The notes beneath the pieces are model-generated. The model made no database searches. It was given only the letters and a program-made list of their open reading frames with translations, and was not told where the DNA came from. 64,000 nucleotides of DNA from Antrihabitans spumae (GTDB taxonomy: Bacteria; Actinomycetota; Actinomycetes; Mycobacteriales; Mycobacteriaceae), in assembly GCF_043944905.1 (NCBI RefSeq), contig NZ_JBIMSN010000106.1:159694-223693 (forward strand), read 5' to 3'. Position numbers and translations under genes: made by a program. Below, one piece after another: positions 43,581-52,083 of this stretch; positions within the stretch are counted from its first letter, which is position 1; each line of letters begins with the position of its first letter.

Positions 43581-44345
43581 TCAGCTGGCGATCATGCCTG
43601 GCTGCCATGCCGTGTCGATGAGATCGCCGAGATCTATGACCGTCGCCGCACGCCCGGCCGGGCTGTCGAGCACGGTGTCGATATAGGTGATCGTCTGCGC
43701 GCGAAGCAGGCTGTCGATGCGACCGATCTTCAGCACATTGGCCGACATTCGTCGCTCGTCCAAGGTGACCGCAATAGCACTCGGGCGCGGCCGAACAACG
43801 TCGATCAACAACTCGAGTGCACCGTTGACCTGCGGCGCGATCGTAATCGGCACCACGATGTGAGCTGCGACGTTCTTGCGCATCCGACCGACGACGATCA
43901 CGATCTGCAAGCTGACCGGCACCCGCGCATGCAGCGTTCTGTTCGGCCCCTGCACGACTTCGATGGTGCCGACTCGGCCTTGTGCGACTGCCTTTGCACG
44001 TTGTCCTGGACCGACGCCGATCGGCCCGATCGAGAATGTCTCGCCCATCAATTCTGCGATGACGGTCCGAATGCGTTCGGGGCTGGCCGCACGGTCGACG
44101 AACGAATCGGTGAAGGATTCGGGAACAGAGGTGGGAGGCTCGGCGACTACCGGACGGGTCCCCTGCTGCAGACCCAGCGCCACCCGCAGGTCGTGCATCG
44201 AGTCGAAGTGGCGATACATCGAGGTCGGCGTCGTCCCGAGCGCACGCGCGACTTCGCGCAACGAGACGGTCGCCGGGTCGCGGTCGCCCAGCCAGGTGCG
44301 CGCGGCCTCGACTACGGCCTGCTTGGTTTCGGGAGTAGCCTTCAC
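43581..44345 (-). CDS. TetR-family regulator with unusual C-terminal domain
   Basis: Protein of 254 residues. N-terminal TetR HTH (about 1-52): TVSLREVARALGTTPTSMYRHFDSMHDL. The rest differs from standard helical TetR domains: it is strand-rich (TIEVVQGPNRTLHARVPVSLQIVIVVG, AAHIVVPITIAPQVNGALELLIDVV) and I do not recognise it. GTG 44345 chosen; GTG 44369 is possible, and no ribosome site precedes either. Targets unknown; the near-palindrome at 44396-44467 lies upstream. Confidence 0.75.
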   Translation of the reverse strand: MKATPETKQAVVEAARTWLGDRDPATVSLREVARALGTTPTSMYRHFDSMHDLRVALGLQQGTRPVVAEPPTSVPESFTDSFVDRAASPERIRTVIAELMGETFSIGPIGVGPGQRAKAVAQGRVGTIEVVQGPNRTLHARVPVSLQIVIVVGRMRKNVAAHIVVPITIAPQVNGALELLIDVVRPRPSAIAVTLDERRMSANVLKIGRIDSLLRAQTITYIDTVLDSPAGRAATVIDLGDLIDTAWQPGMIAS

Positions 44346-44395
44346 GAATCTGAGTGTACAGGCGTGCACTGAATTCTGGAATACTTTTGCCTATG

Positions 44396-44467
44396 ACGCT
44401 GAGCGACCATTCGTTGACTTTTGGAACGGGATCCCGTCCCAAAATGTCGAGGATGGGCGCTCAGCGT
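44396..44467. repeat. 72-bp near-palindrome between TetR gene and leuA
   Basis: Outer arms 44396-44410 and 44453-44467 match at 14 of 15 positions (ACGCTGAGCG core). Centre 44419-44444 is a 26-bp palindrome around CGGGATCCCG with one mismatched pair. Loosely matching spacers between them suggest an originally complete palindrome. Could be an operator, a hairpin or a mobile repeat; only one copy is seen in the window. Confidence 0.8.
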
Positions 44468-44509
44468 GCATGGCTTCGGTATTGCCTGTTCTGCGCTCGA
44501 GCCCCCATG

Positions 44510-44515
44510 TAGACT
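44510..44515 (+). promoter_or_regulatory. leuA leader -10 box
   Basis: TAGACT, eight bases before the leader-peptide ATG at 44524. The predicted transcription start is at or next to that ATG, so the leader peptide would be leaderless. No good -35 is visible. Confidence 0.5.
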
Positions 44516-44523
44516 TCGAAACT

Positions 44524-44565
44524 ATGCAGCGGGCGCTCCTCCTTGATTGCCGCGGCGGGGTCTGA
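44524..44565 (+). CDS. leuL: leuA leader peptide with three Leu codons
   Basis: 13-residue frame MQRALLLDCRGGV with three consecutive leucine codons (CTC CTC CTT). It overlaps the left side of the attenuator stems. Stalling of a ribosome at these codons under leucine shortage would change RNA folding. Such leucine leaders are predicted for leuA in actinobacteria (LEU element). Encoded 87 bp before leuA. Confidence 0.85.
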   Translation: MQRALLLDCRGGV

Positions 44566-44606
44566 TCCAGACCGGCTTCCCGTCGCGGGGTCCAGTCGCG
44601 CCGGTC
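44550..44606 (+). promoter_or_regulatory. leuA attenuator structures
   Basis: Stem A: 44550-44559 with 44579-44588 (CCGCGGCGGG/CCCGTCGCGG, nine of ten pairs), enclosing hairpin GGTCTG-ATC-CAGACC (44559-44573). Alternative stem B: GACCGG (44570-44575) with CCGGTC (44601-44606), which excludes the inner hairpin. No T-tract follows, so control may act on leuA translation or through Rho. Confidence 0.7.
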
Positions 44607-44652
44607 GATCCATAAGTACGGACGACCCGTCCCCCAAATCTCGGAGTCAGAC

Positions 44653-46446
44653 ATGTCACCCGCAGACGCCTTCACTTCCGGTTCGCGCACGATCAATCCG
44701 CCGACCCGCCCAGCTCCCGCCGACCAGCCGGCGTGGAACCCCCAGAAGAACTCCTCGATGCCGACTTTCCGGTATCGTCCCTTCGCCGAAGAGGTCGAAA
44801 CGGTCGCAGTTGCCGACCGCACCTGGCCCGACAAGGTCATCGACCGAGCACCGATGTGGTGTGCGGTCGACCTCCGCGACGGCAACCAGGCGCTGATCGA
44901 TCCGATGAGCCCGGCACGCAAACGGCGGATGTTCGAGCTGCTCGTGCGAATGGGTTACAAGGAGATCGAGGTCGGCTTCCCGTCGGCCAGCCAGACCGAT
45001 TTCGACTTCGTACGCGAGATCATCGAAGAGAACGCCATCCCCGACGACGTCACAATTCAGGTCCTGACGCAGTGTCGCCCGGAACTGATCGAGCGCACTT
45101 TCGTAGCATGCGCCGGTGCTCCCAAGGTGATCGTCCACTTCTACAACTCGACGTCGATCCTGCAGCGCCGCGTCGTATTTCGCGCCGACCGTGACGCGAT
45201 CAAGAAGATCGCGACCGACGCTGCGCACAAGTGTCTCGCCGAGCAAGCCAAGTTCCCGGACACCGAGTGGCGTTACGAATACTCGCCGGAGTCCTACACG
45301 GGTACCGAACTCTCCTTCGCCAGGGAGGTCTGCGACGCCGTCACCGAGATCATCGCGCCGACGCCGTCGAATCCGATGATCATCAATCTGCCCGCAACGG
45401 TCGAGATGGCGACAGCGAATGTCTATGCCGACTCGATCGAGTGGATGAGCCGGAATCTGGCTCGTCGCGAATCGGTAGTCCTGTCGCTGCATCCACACAA
45501 CGACCGCGGAACTGCTGTCGCTGCAGCCGAATTGGGCTATCAGGCCGGCGCGGACCGCATCGAGGGCTGCCTGTTCGGCAACGGCGAGCGCACCGGAAAC
45601 GTCTGCCTGGTGACGCTGGGGATGAACCTGTTCTCCCGTGGCGTCGACCCGCAGATCGACTTCTCCAACATCGACGAGATCCGCCGCACGGTCGAATACT
45701 GCAACCAACTGCCCGTTCCGGAGCGCCATCCCTACGGCGGCGATCTGGTCTACACCGCTTTCTCCGGAAGCCACCAGGACGCGATCAACAAGGGCCTGGA
45801 CGCGATGAAGTTCGATGCCGACGCACTGGACGCCGACGTCGACGACATTCTGTGGCAGGTTCCGTATCTGCCGATCGACCCGAAGGACGTCGGCCGCACC
45901 TACGAGGCCGTGATTCGCGTGAATTCGCAGTCCGGCAAGGGTGGCGTCGCCTACATCATGAATTCCGACCACGGCCTCGCGCTGCCGCGGCGACTGCAGA
46001 TCGAGTTCTCCCGTGCGATCCAGCAAATCACCGATGGCGAGGGCGGTGAGGTGAGCTCGAAGGAGATGTGGGACGTCTTCGCGAACGAATACCTGCATCG
46101 CCTGCTGCCCCTGGAGCGAATTCGGCAGAAGGTCACGGCATCGGAGACCGACGACGGCATCGACTCGATCACAGCGGTGGTGAAGGTCGACGGCAAAGAG
46201 CAGGAGATCTCGGGATCCGGCGACGGACCGCTCTCCGCATTTGTGGACGCGCTCGCCAGTATCGGCATCGACGTTCGGGTGCTCGACTATTCGGAGCACG
46301 CAATGACATCGGGCGTCGACTCCCAAGCCGCCGCATACGTCGAGTGCGCCATCGGCGACAAGGTCGTGTGGGGTGTCGGGATCGCGACGTCCATCACGAC
46401 GGCGTCGCTGCGTGCGGTTGTATCGGCCGTGAACAGGGCAGTCTGA
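44653..46446 (+). CDS. leuA: 2-isopropylmalate synthase
   Basis: Joins acetyl-CoA and 2-ketoisovalerate in the first step of leucine synthesis. 597 residues: HMGL-like TIM barrel with DLRDGNQALIDPMS (metal/substrate), HNDRGTAVAAAELG and GNGERTGN; then linker and C-terminal LeuA regulatory dimer domain for leucine feedback. It has the actinobacterial long form with an N-terminal extension of about 60 residues. The 57-bp tandem repeat found in Mtb leuA near YVE...VWGVGIA is absent. Preceded by a leucine leader, followed by a terminator. Confidence 0.97.
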   Translation: MSPADAFTSGSRTINPPTRPAPADQPAWNPQKNSSMPTFRYRPFAEEVETVAVADRTWPDKVIDRAPMWCAVDLRDGNQALIDPMSPARKRRMFELLVRMGYKEIEVGFPSASQTDFDFVREIIEENAIPDDVTIQVLTQCRPELIERTFVACAGAPKVIVHFYNSTSILQRRVVFRADRDAIKKIATDAAHKCLAEQAKFPDTEWRYEYSPESYTGTELSFAREVCDAVTEIIAPTPSNPMIINLPATVEMATANVYADSIEWMSRNLARRESVVLSLHPHNDRGTAVAAAELGYQAGADRIEGCLFGNGERTGNVCLVTLGMNLFSRGVDPQIDFSNIDEIRRTVEYCNQLPVPERHPYGGDLVYTAFSGSHQDAINKGLDAMKFDADALDADVDDILWQVPYLPIDPKDVGRTYEAVIRVNSQSGKGGVAYIMNSDHGLALPRRLQIEFSRAIQQITDGEGGEVSSKEMWDVFANEYLHRLLPLERIRQKVTASETDDGIDSITAVVKVDGKEQEISGSGDGPLSAFVDALASIGIDVRVLDYSEHAMTSGVDSQAAAYVECAIGDKVVWGVGIATSITTASLRAVVSAVNRAV

Positions 46447-46465
46447 GCGGTAAGCAACATATTCG

Positions 46466-46500
46466 AAGGGAGCCGGCAGCCGCCGGCTCCCTTTCGTTGT
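46466..46500 (+). terminator. Terminator after leuA
   Basis: Perfect 12-bp stem AAGGGAGCCGGC (46466-46477) with GCCGGCTCCCTT (46482-46493), loop AGCC, followed by TCGTTGT. Twenty bases after the leuA stop. Confidence 0.88.
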
Positions 46501-46629
46501 CAGGATGCTGGAAAATAGCTGGTTCTGCCTGCTCGATCTCGCTCGAATCACTCGAATTCGCCAACGAGTGTTAGCCTGGTCGCCGCAATACCAGCACGAA
46601 CAGACGTGTCACATTCTCGGGGGGAATCC

Positions 46630-48075
46630 GTGAGCAACGATTACAGTCCGTCCACGCCGCCGTGGCTCCAGAACGAGCCGCCCAGCAAGCGGAATGGCCA
46701 CTCCACGCAGGCTCGCGCGGAATCCGAACCACAGCGACCCCCAGCACCCCCGACGCCCCCGGCGCAGCGGCCGGAGCAGTTCCAGCACAACGAACAGCAG
46801 CCGCAGCCCAATTCCGGGCAGTACCCGCAAGCACCCAGCAACTGGCAGCAGAACGGCTTCGGACCGCCACCGCAACATGCGGAGCAGCAGCCGGTCCAGC
46901 AGCCCGCCCACCAGTCGTTCGACGCAGATCAGCTACCGCGTGAGCGAGCCGAGATCAGCTCCGACGGCACCGTCCGGCGCGTTCCCTTCCAGGAAGATCG
47001 CGTCGCGCAGATGTACCAGGCGCCGCCAGAGGGCCAGCAGCAGAACGGCCCTGTCTACAGCTGGGCACCGCCTGCCGCGGCGCAGCAGCCACCGCCGCAG
47101 CTTCAGTGGCAGGGCGGTCCCCCGCCGCAGCACGCACCGCAGCCACCCGCGTCGGTCAACGACCTGAGTCTGTTACGCCGCGCAAAGCGCCCGCCCCGCA
47201 GCGGCTGGCGTCTCGCGCTGCACAAGGCATCGGGTAAGTCGATCAACCCGGGCGAATCGCCTGCCGATATCGCGCACCGTGAACTTGTCGACCGCGTCAA
47301 TCAGCCGGTCCGCGGCGACTACCGAATTGCGATCCTGTCGCTCAAGGGCGGCGTCGGCAAAACGACGACGACCGTCGGTCTCGGCTCGACGTTCTCATCG
47401 TTACGTGGCGACCGCGTCATTGCCATCGACGCAAACCCGGACCTGGGGACCCTCGCGCACCGGGTTCCGAAGCAGACCAATTCGACGGTGCGAAATCTGC
47501 TCGACGACAAGAGCATTCACCGTTATTCCGATGTCCGCGCGCATACCTCGCAGGCTCCGAGCCGCCTCGAGGTACTGGCAAGCGAGCAGGATCCGGCAGT
47601 ATCGGAGGCCTTCAGCGAGGCGGACTACCGCGCGGCGATCGGCATCTTGCAGTCGTACTACAACATCATCCTGACCGACTGCGGCACCGGCTTGATGCAC
47701 TCGGCGATGACAGGTGTGCTCGACATGGCGAGTTCGCTCGTACTGGTCACCTCCCCCGCCATCGACGGCGCCCGCAGCGCATCGGCGACGCTGGACTGGC
47801 TTGAGCACCACGGCTACGGCAAGCTCGTCGAGCGGACGGTTGTCGTGGTGAACTCGTCGCGTCGCGGGGCAAGCTCGATCGACATCGACCAGCTGCGCAA
47901 GCTGTTCCTCGATCGCACCCGCGCGGTGCAGGTCATTCCGTTCGACGATCACCTCGCCGAGGGCGCCGAGATCGACCTGGAACTGGTCAGCAAACCGACC
48001 CGCCGCGCGTTGCTCGAGTTGGCCGCGATGGTTGCCGACGAGTTCGCGTTCACAAGTGCGCGGCAACCCGAGTAG
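46630..48075 (+). CDS. MinD/ParA-like ATPase with Pro/Gln-rich N-terminus (EspI-like)
   Basis: Protein of 481 residues. The first 180 residues are disordered, rich in Pro and Gln. The ATPase domain begins near 230 with the deviant Walker A KGGVGKTTT at 239-247, then DANPDLGTLAHRV, ILTDCGTGLMHSAM and VNSSRRGASSIDIDQL. This architecture is that of EspI-type proteins of type VII secretion loci (Rv3876), but no ESX gene lies in the window, so it is an orphan. GTG at 46630 has GGGGG before it; GTG 46606 is possible. Stop abuts the LysR stop. Confidence 0.85.
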   Translation: MSNDYSPSTPPWLQNEPPSKRNGHSTQARAESEPQRPPAPPTPPAQRPEQFQHNEQQPQPNSGQYPQAPSNWQQNGFGPPPQHAEQQPVQQPAHQSFDADQLPRERAEISSDGTVRRVPFQEDRVAQMYQAPPEGQQQNGPVYSWAPPAAAQQPPPQLQWQGGPPPQHAPQPPASVNDLSLLRRAKRPPRSGWRLALHKASGKSINPGESPADIAHRELVDRVNQPVRGDYRIAILSLKGGVGKTTTTVGLGSTFSSLRGDRVIAIDANPDLGTLAHRVPKQTNSTVRNLLDDKSIHRYSDVRAHTSQAPSRLEVLASEQDPAVSEAFSEADYRAAIGILQSYYNIILTDCGTGLMHSAMTGVLDMASSLVLVTSPAIDGARSASATLDWLEHHGYGKLVERTVVVVNSSRRGASSIDIDQLRKLFLDRTRAVQVIPFDDHLAEGAEIDLELVSKPTRRALLELAAMVADEFAFTSARQPE

Positions 48076-48978
48076 TCACCGCGCGGCGTCGACGGACGCG
48101 GCCGCAGCGACGAACGCGTCGAGCACCGCAGCTATCGCAGGTCGCCGATCGGCGTAGCGCCGAGTCGCCAGTTCGTAGCTACGCCCGGCGCGCACTCCGG
48201 TGAACGGCAGCACGACGACGTTCGGGTTGCCGACGGCGTGACGAGGCATCAACGCAACTCCGAACCCGGCTGCGACGACTGCTTCGATCACCTTGAAGTC
48301 GTTGAGCCGCTGGGTAACTCGCGGTTGCACGCCGGTTACCGCAGCGATCGACAGCAACACGTCGTCGACAGGGAATCCACCGCGGACGCTGATCCAGTTC
48401 TCGTCTACGAGGTCGGTAAGCGAGACCGATGTACCACTCGCGAGCGGATGTGTCTTCGCCAGCACGAGGTCGATCGGTTCGCGCAGGATTGTGCGGGAGG
48501 CGACGCGATCCGAACTGATCGCGGGCGCACGGTCGTCGCGGTGGGTGAGCACAACGTCGTAGTCGGCGAGCAGTCGCGGTACCGCCGATGACGGCAGGTC
48601 TTCGTCGCCTGCTTCGATGACGACTCCCGTTCCCGCCATCGCGGTGAGGACCAGCGGCAGTAGGAGCGAAGCACCGGAGGGGAACATTGCGACGCGCACC
48701 CTGCCTCGCGGCGAACCGCGATAGGACTCCATCTCGGCCGATGCGCGATCCAGGGCCGCCAGCACGTCCTCGGCGCGCAAGACGAGGGCGTTACCTGCAT
48801 CGGTGAGACGGACGCGACGCCCGTCCGGCTCCAACAGGGTGACCCCGGCTTCCCGCGCAAGAATCTTGAGTTGCTGTGACACCGCCGATGGCGTCATCGA
48901 CAACGCCGCTGCGGTCGCGGCGACGGTGCCACGATCAGCAAGCTCGCGAAGCACGCGCAGCCTCTGTGTGTCCACCAA
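48076..48978 (-). CDS. LysR-family regulator
   Basis: Regulator of 300 residues: N-terminal HTH LRVLRELADRGTVAATAAALSMTPSAVSQQLKILAREAG and a C-terminal periplasmic-binding-like effector domain. It is divergent from an EamA transporter across 145 bp, the usual layout for a LysR regulator of an exporter. Its stop codon is directly next to that of the EspI-like gene, leaving no space for a terminator. Effector unknown. Confidence 0.9.
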   Translation of the reverse strand: MVDTQRLRVLRELADRGTVAATAAALSMTPSAVSQQLKILAREAGVTLLEPDGRRVRLTDAGNALVLRAEDVLAALDRASAEMESYRGSPRGRVRVAMFPSGASLLLPLVLTAMAGTGVVIEAGDEDLPSSAVPRLLADYDVVLTHRDDRAPAISSDRVASRTILREPIDLVLAKTHPLASGTSVSLTDLVDENWISVRGGFPVDDVLLSIAAVTGVQPRVTQRLNDFKVIEAVVAAGFGVALMPRHAVGNPNVVVLPFTGVRAGRSYELATRRYADRRPAIAAVLDAFVAAAASVDAAR

Positions 48979-48989
48979 ACCTCCTCAGG

Positions 48990-49073
48990 CCGCATGCGGG
49001 TCGTGAGTCCTTTCGGTGTGTGGGCCCTCCAAAAAGACGCACGAGCGATAACGTAGCGAAGCTACATTATCGC
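48990..49073. repeat. Compound palindrome copy 6 (hybrid arms, divergent promoter)
   Basis: Degenerate long palindrome at about 49000-49045: the left arm is GTGAGTC type, the right arm complements GTGCGTC. Left mini-palindrome CCGCATGCGG (48990-48999). Right hairpin GCGATAACGTAGC-GAA-GCTACATTATCGC (49045-49073), 12 of 13 pairs and the same GAA loop as other copies. This right hairpin could double as a LysR operator. Confidence 0.8.
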
Positions 49074-49123
49074 CTAAGTATTATTCGATTGTTCTGATGG
49101 TTTGCGGCCCGCACGATGGGATC

Positions 49124-50128
49124 ATGACCACCCGCGACCGCCTGCTTGCCCTGACCGTCGTACTGCTCTGGGGTCTCAACTTCCTCGCACTTCGCGCCGG
49201 ACTCGACCGCTTTCCGCCGTTCTTCTTCGCCGGGCTGCGTTTTCTGGTCATCGCCATCCCGGTTGTGCTGTTCGTTCCTCGCCCGAAGGTGCCGCTGAAG
49301 TGGCTGCTGCTCTACGGCGCCGGCTTCGGCATCGCGCAGTTCGCGTTCCTGTTCACCGCGATGAACACGGGTATGCCAACCGGGCTCGCCTCGCTGGTCC
49401 TGCAATCGTCGGCACCGTTCACCGTCGTCCTCGGTGTGCTGCTACTCGGCGAGAAGTTCAACAGACGCCAGCTGATCGGCCTCGCAGTTGCGTTGTGCGG
49501 GATGGTGGCGATCGGTTGGGACCGTGCACAGCACGCGACCCTGCTGCCCGTGTTCCTGACCCTGCTGGCCGGTCTCGGCTGGGCCTTCGGCAACCTTGGC
49601 TCGCGGCTGGCCAAGCCCGAGCACCCGATGCGGCTGACCCTCTGGATGGCAGTGGTTCCCCCGCTCCCACTGCTCGCGATCTCGGCAGCCGTCGAGGGAC
49701 CGACAACCGGTTGGCGCGACCTCGCCAACTCTTTCGACGCAGACGGTTCGATCGGTCTGATCGCGCTCACCTACACAGTGATCCTCGGCACGATCGCCGG
49801 CTCCGGACTGTGGACCTACCTGATGACCCGCTACCCCGCCGGCATCGTTGCACCCTTCTCCCTGCTGGTCCCGGTCGTCGGGATTGCGGTTGCCTGGTTC
49901 GTTCTCGGCGAGGAACCGACAGTCCTCACCGTGATCGGTGGAGTCGTCGTCATCACCGGCGCCATGGCCGCGACACCTCGCATGCCGAAACCACCGGTCG
50001 TTGTCCTTGCCGACCCGGTGCCGGTGCGAGTGCCGGTGTCGGTGCCGGTGCCGGTGCCGAACCCCACACTCGGGTGGCCAACGTCGGCCGACCTACTTGT
50101 GCCAAACTCGGCGAATGCTCGATCGTGA
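49124..50128 (+). CDS. EamA-family (DMT) transporter
   Basis: Membrane protein of 334 residues with ten hydrophobic segments in two EamA repeats; hallmark AMNTGMPTGLASLVLQSSAPFTVVLGVLLLGEKF in the first half and GIVAPFSLLVPVVGIAVAWFVLGEEPT in the second. Likely exporter of amino acids or metabolites, as for YdcZ/RhaT-like relatives. The tail after the last segment contains a Val-Pro repeat from a six-base DNA repeat (50012-50061). ATG at 49124. Its end overlaps murT by 14 bp. LysR partner is divergent. Confidence 0.88.
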   Translation: MTTRDRLLALTVVLLWGLNFLALRAGLDRFPPFFFAGLRFLVIAIPVVLFVPRPKVPLKWLLLYGAGFGIAQFAFLFTAMNTGMPTGLASLVLQSSAPFTVVLGVLLLGEKFNRRQLIGLAVALCGMVAIGWDRAQHATLLPVFLTLLAGLGWAFGNLGSRLAKPEHPMRLTLWMAVVPPLPLLAISAAVEGPTTGWRDLANSFDADGSIGLIALTYTVILGTIAGSGLWTYLMTRYPAGIVAPFSLLVPVVGIAVAWFVLGEEPTVLTVIGGVVVITGAMAATPRMPKPPVVVLADPVPVRVPVSVPVPVPNPTLGWPTSADLLVPNSANARS

Positions 50129-51371
50129 AACCAGAAAGCGGATTTCTCCGCGCGGCCGCTTCGCCCTCCGCACCGCACAGGCCGCATCGTGGGCGTCGCA
50201 GAAAGCCGGACGTGGCAAAGGCTCCATGATCGGCGGCCTGATCGCACTCAAGATCGACAAGTCGATCATGGGCCAGCTCGGCGAAGGTCGGCGCACGGTC
50301 GTGGTGACCGGAACGAACGGCAAATCGACGACGACGCGGATGACGGCAGCTGCGCTCGCGACGGTCGGCGACGTCGCGACGCAGGCTGACGGCGCGAACA
50401 TGGACGCAGGCATAGTGGCTGCACTCACCGCCAACCAGACCGCGCGCCTCGCTGCGCTCGAGGTCGACGAACTGCACGTCCCGCACGTCTGCGACGCCGT
50501 GAAACCCGAGGTAGTAGTCCTTTTGAACCTCAGCCGCGACCAGCTCGACCGCGTCGGCGAGATCAACATGATCGAGCGCAGACTCCGCGCAGGCCTCGAA
50601 CGCCATCCGGAGACGACGGTTGTCGCCAACTGCGACGACGTCTTGATGACGTCCGCCGCCTACGACGCCGCCAAAGTTGTCTGGGTCGCCGCAGGCGGTG
50701 GCTGGGCAAGCGACTCGGTCAGCTGCCCGCGGACCGGCGAGCCGATCGTCTGGGACGGTCCACACTGGCGAAGTACCGGGTCCGATTTCGCTCGGCCGAC
50801 GCCCGACTGGTGGCTCGACGACAACAACCTCTACGGCCCGGACGGCCTGACGATTCCGATGCAGCTGACGCTGCCGGGTAAAGCGAACCGCGGCAACGCC
50901 GCACAGGCAGTCGCGGCAGCAGTCGTCCTCGGCGCGGACCCGACCGCAGCCGTCGCAGCCGCAGCGTCCGTGCAAGAGGTGGCCGGTCGCTACAGCACCG
51001 TCCAGGTCGGACCGCACAACGTCAGGATGCTGCTGGCGAAGAACCCCGCAGGCTGGCAAGAGGCGTTGTCTATGATCGATCACTCAGTCGACGGTCTGGT
51101 GATCTCCGTGAACGGCCAGGTGCCCGACGGCGAGGATCTGTCGTGGCTGTGGGACGTACGTTTCGAGCATTTCGAAGGCGTTCAGGTGGTTGCATCCGGT
51201 GAGCGCGCGACCGACCTCGCAGTGCGGTTGACCTACGCCGGTGTCGAGCACACAACCGTGCCGGATCCGGTGCGTGCCATCGCATCCTGTCCCGCGGGCC
51301 GCGTCGAGGTGCTGGCCAACTACACCTCGTTCCGCGACCTCAACCGTGCATTGGAGACCGGCCGTGGCTGA
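50115..51371 (+). CDS. murT: Lipid II isoglutaminyl synthase subunit MurT
   Basis: Mur-ligase-like subunit (418 residues) that, with GatD, amidates the D-Glu of lipid II. ATP-binding GTNGKSTTTR at 66-75, LEVDELHVPHV, LNLSRDQLDRVGEI and the C-terminal MurT-specific region KNPAGWQEALSMI ... VSVNGQVPDGEDLSWLWDV. ATG 50115 lies inside the end of the EamA gene. Overlap with gatD is 8 bp, fitting a 1:1 complex. Same order as Rv3712-Rv3713. Confidence 0.94.
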   Translation: MLDRETRKRISPRGRFALRTAQAASWASQKAGRGKGSMIGGLIALKIDKSIMGQLGEGRRTVVVTGTNGKSTTTRMTAAALATVGDVATQADGANMDAGIVAALTANQTARLAALEVDELHVPHVCDAVKPEVVVLLNLSRDQLDRVGEINMIERRLRAGLERHPETTVVANCDDVLMTSAAYDAAKVVWVAAGGGWASDSVSCPRTGEPIVWDGPHWRSTGSDFARPTPDWWLDDNNLYGPDGLTIPMQLTLPGKANRGNAAQAVAAAVVLGADPTAAVAAAASVQEVAGRYSTVQVGPHNVRMLLAKNPAGWQEALSMIDHSVDGLVISVNGQVPDGEDLSWLWDVRFEHFEGVQVVASGERATDLAVRLTYAGVEHTTVPDPVRAIASCPAGRVEVLANYTSFRDLNRALETGRG

Positions 51372-52083
51372 CTCGACCGTTCGTATCGGCCTCGTCCTCC
51401 CCGACGTCATGGGCACCTACGGCGATGGCGGCAACGCGCTGATCCTGCGTCAGCGGCTACGGCTCCGCGGTTACGACGCTGAGGTTGTCGAGATCACGTT
51501 GAGCGACCCCGTTCCCGAGTCGCTGGACCTGTATACCCTTGGCGGAGCCGAAGATTCGGCACAACGGCTCGCTACGCGTCATCTGCAGAAATATCCAGGT
51601 CTGCAACGCGCCGCCGAACGAGGCACACCGGTCCTCGCGATCTGCGCTGCGATCCAGGTACTCGGACGCTGGTACGAGACGTCGAGCGGAGAACGGGTCG
51701 ACGGCGTCGAGATGCTCGACTGCACGACCGCACCGCAGGCGACACGCTCGATCGGCGAGGTACTCACCAAGCCGACCATCGACGGCCTCACCGCGGCACT
51801 GACCGGCTTCGAAAACCATCGCGGCGGAACCTCGTTGGGTCCAGCGGCGACCGGCCTTGCCCGGGTGACCCACGGTGTCGGCAACGGCGTCGGCGACGGA
51901 CTCGAGGGTGTCGTCCAGGGCTCGGTGATCGGCACCTACATGCATGGTCCGGCGTTGGCCCGCAATCCCGAACTCGCCGACCTCCTGTTGAGCCGCGCGC
52001 TCGGCGTCGACGAACTTCCGCCGCTCGATCTCCCCGAGGTCGAGAAGCTACGCAAAGAACGGCTCGCCGCCGGACGGCGCTGA
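51364..52083 (+). CDS. gatD: Lipid II isoglutaminyl synthase glutaminase GatD
   Basis: CobB/CobQ-like glutamine amidotransferase (239 residues) that supplies ammonia to MurT. Nucleophile Cys94 in LAICAAIQVLG and His194 in GTYMHGPALARNP form the catalytic pair. N-terminal LPDVMGTYGDGGNALIL is typical of GatD. GTG start coupled to murT. Peptidoglycan amidation affects cross-linking by PBPs such as PonA2. Confidence 0.95.
   Translation: MADSTVRIGLVLPDVMGTYGDGGNALILRQRLRLRGYDAEVVEITLSDPVPESLDLYTLGGAEDSAQRLATRHLQKYPGLQRAAERGTPVLAICAAIQVLGRWYETSSGERVDGVEMLDCTTAPQATRSIGEVLTKPTIDGLTAALTGFENHRGGTSLGPAATGLARVTHGVGNGVGDGLEGVVQGSVIGTYMHGPALARNPELADLLLSRALGVDELPPLDLPEVEKLRKERLAAGRR

Noticed and set aside
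44656..46551. Open frame of 631 residues on the minus strand
   Set aside because: Shadow of leuA, whose plus-strand protein is conserved from end to end.
49938..50114. Longer murT start inside the EamA gene
   Set aside because: The extra residues are low-complexity and copy the shifted repeat tract; ATG 50115 gives a product matching known MurT N-termini.
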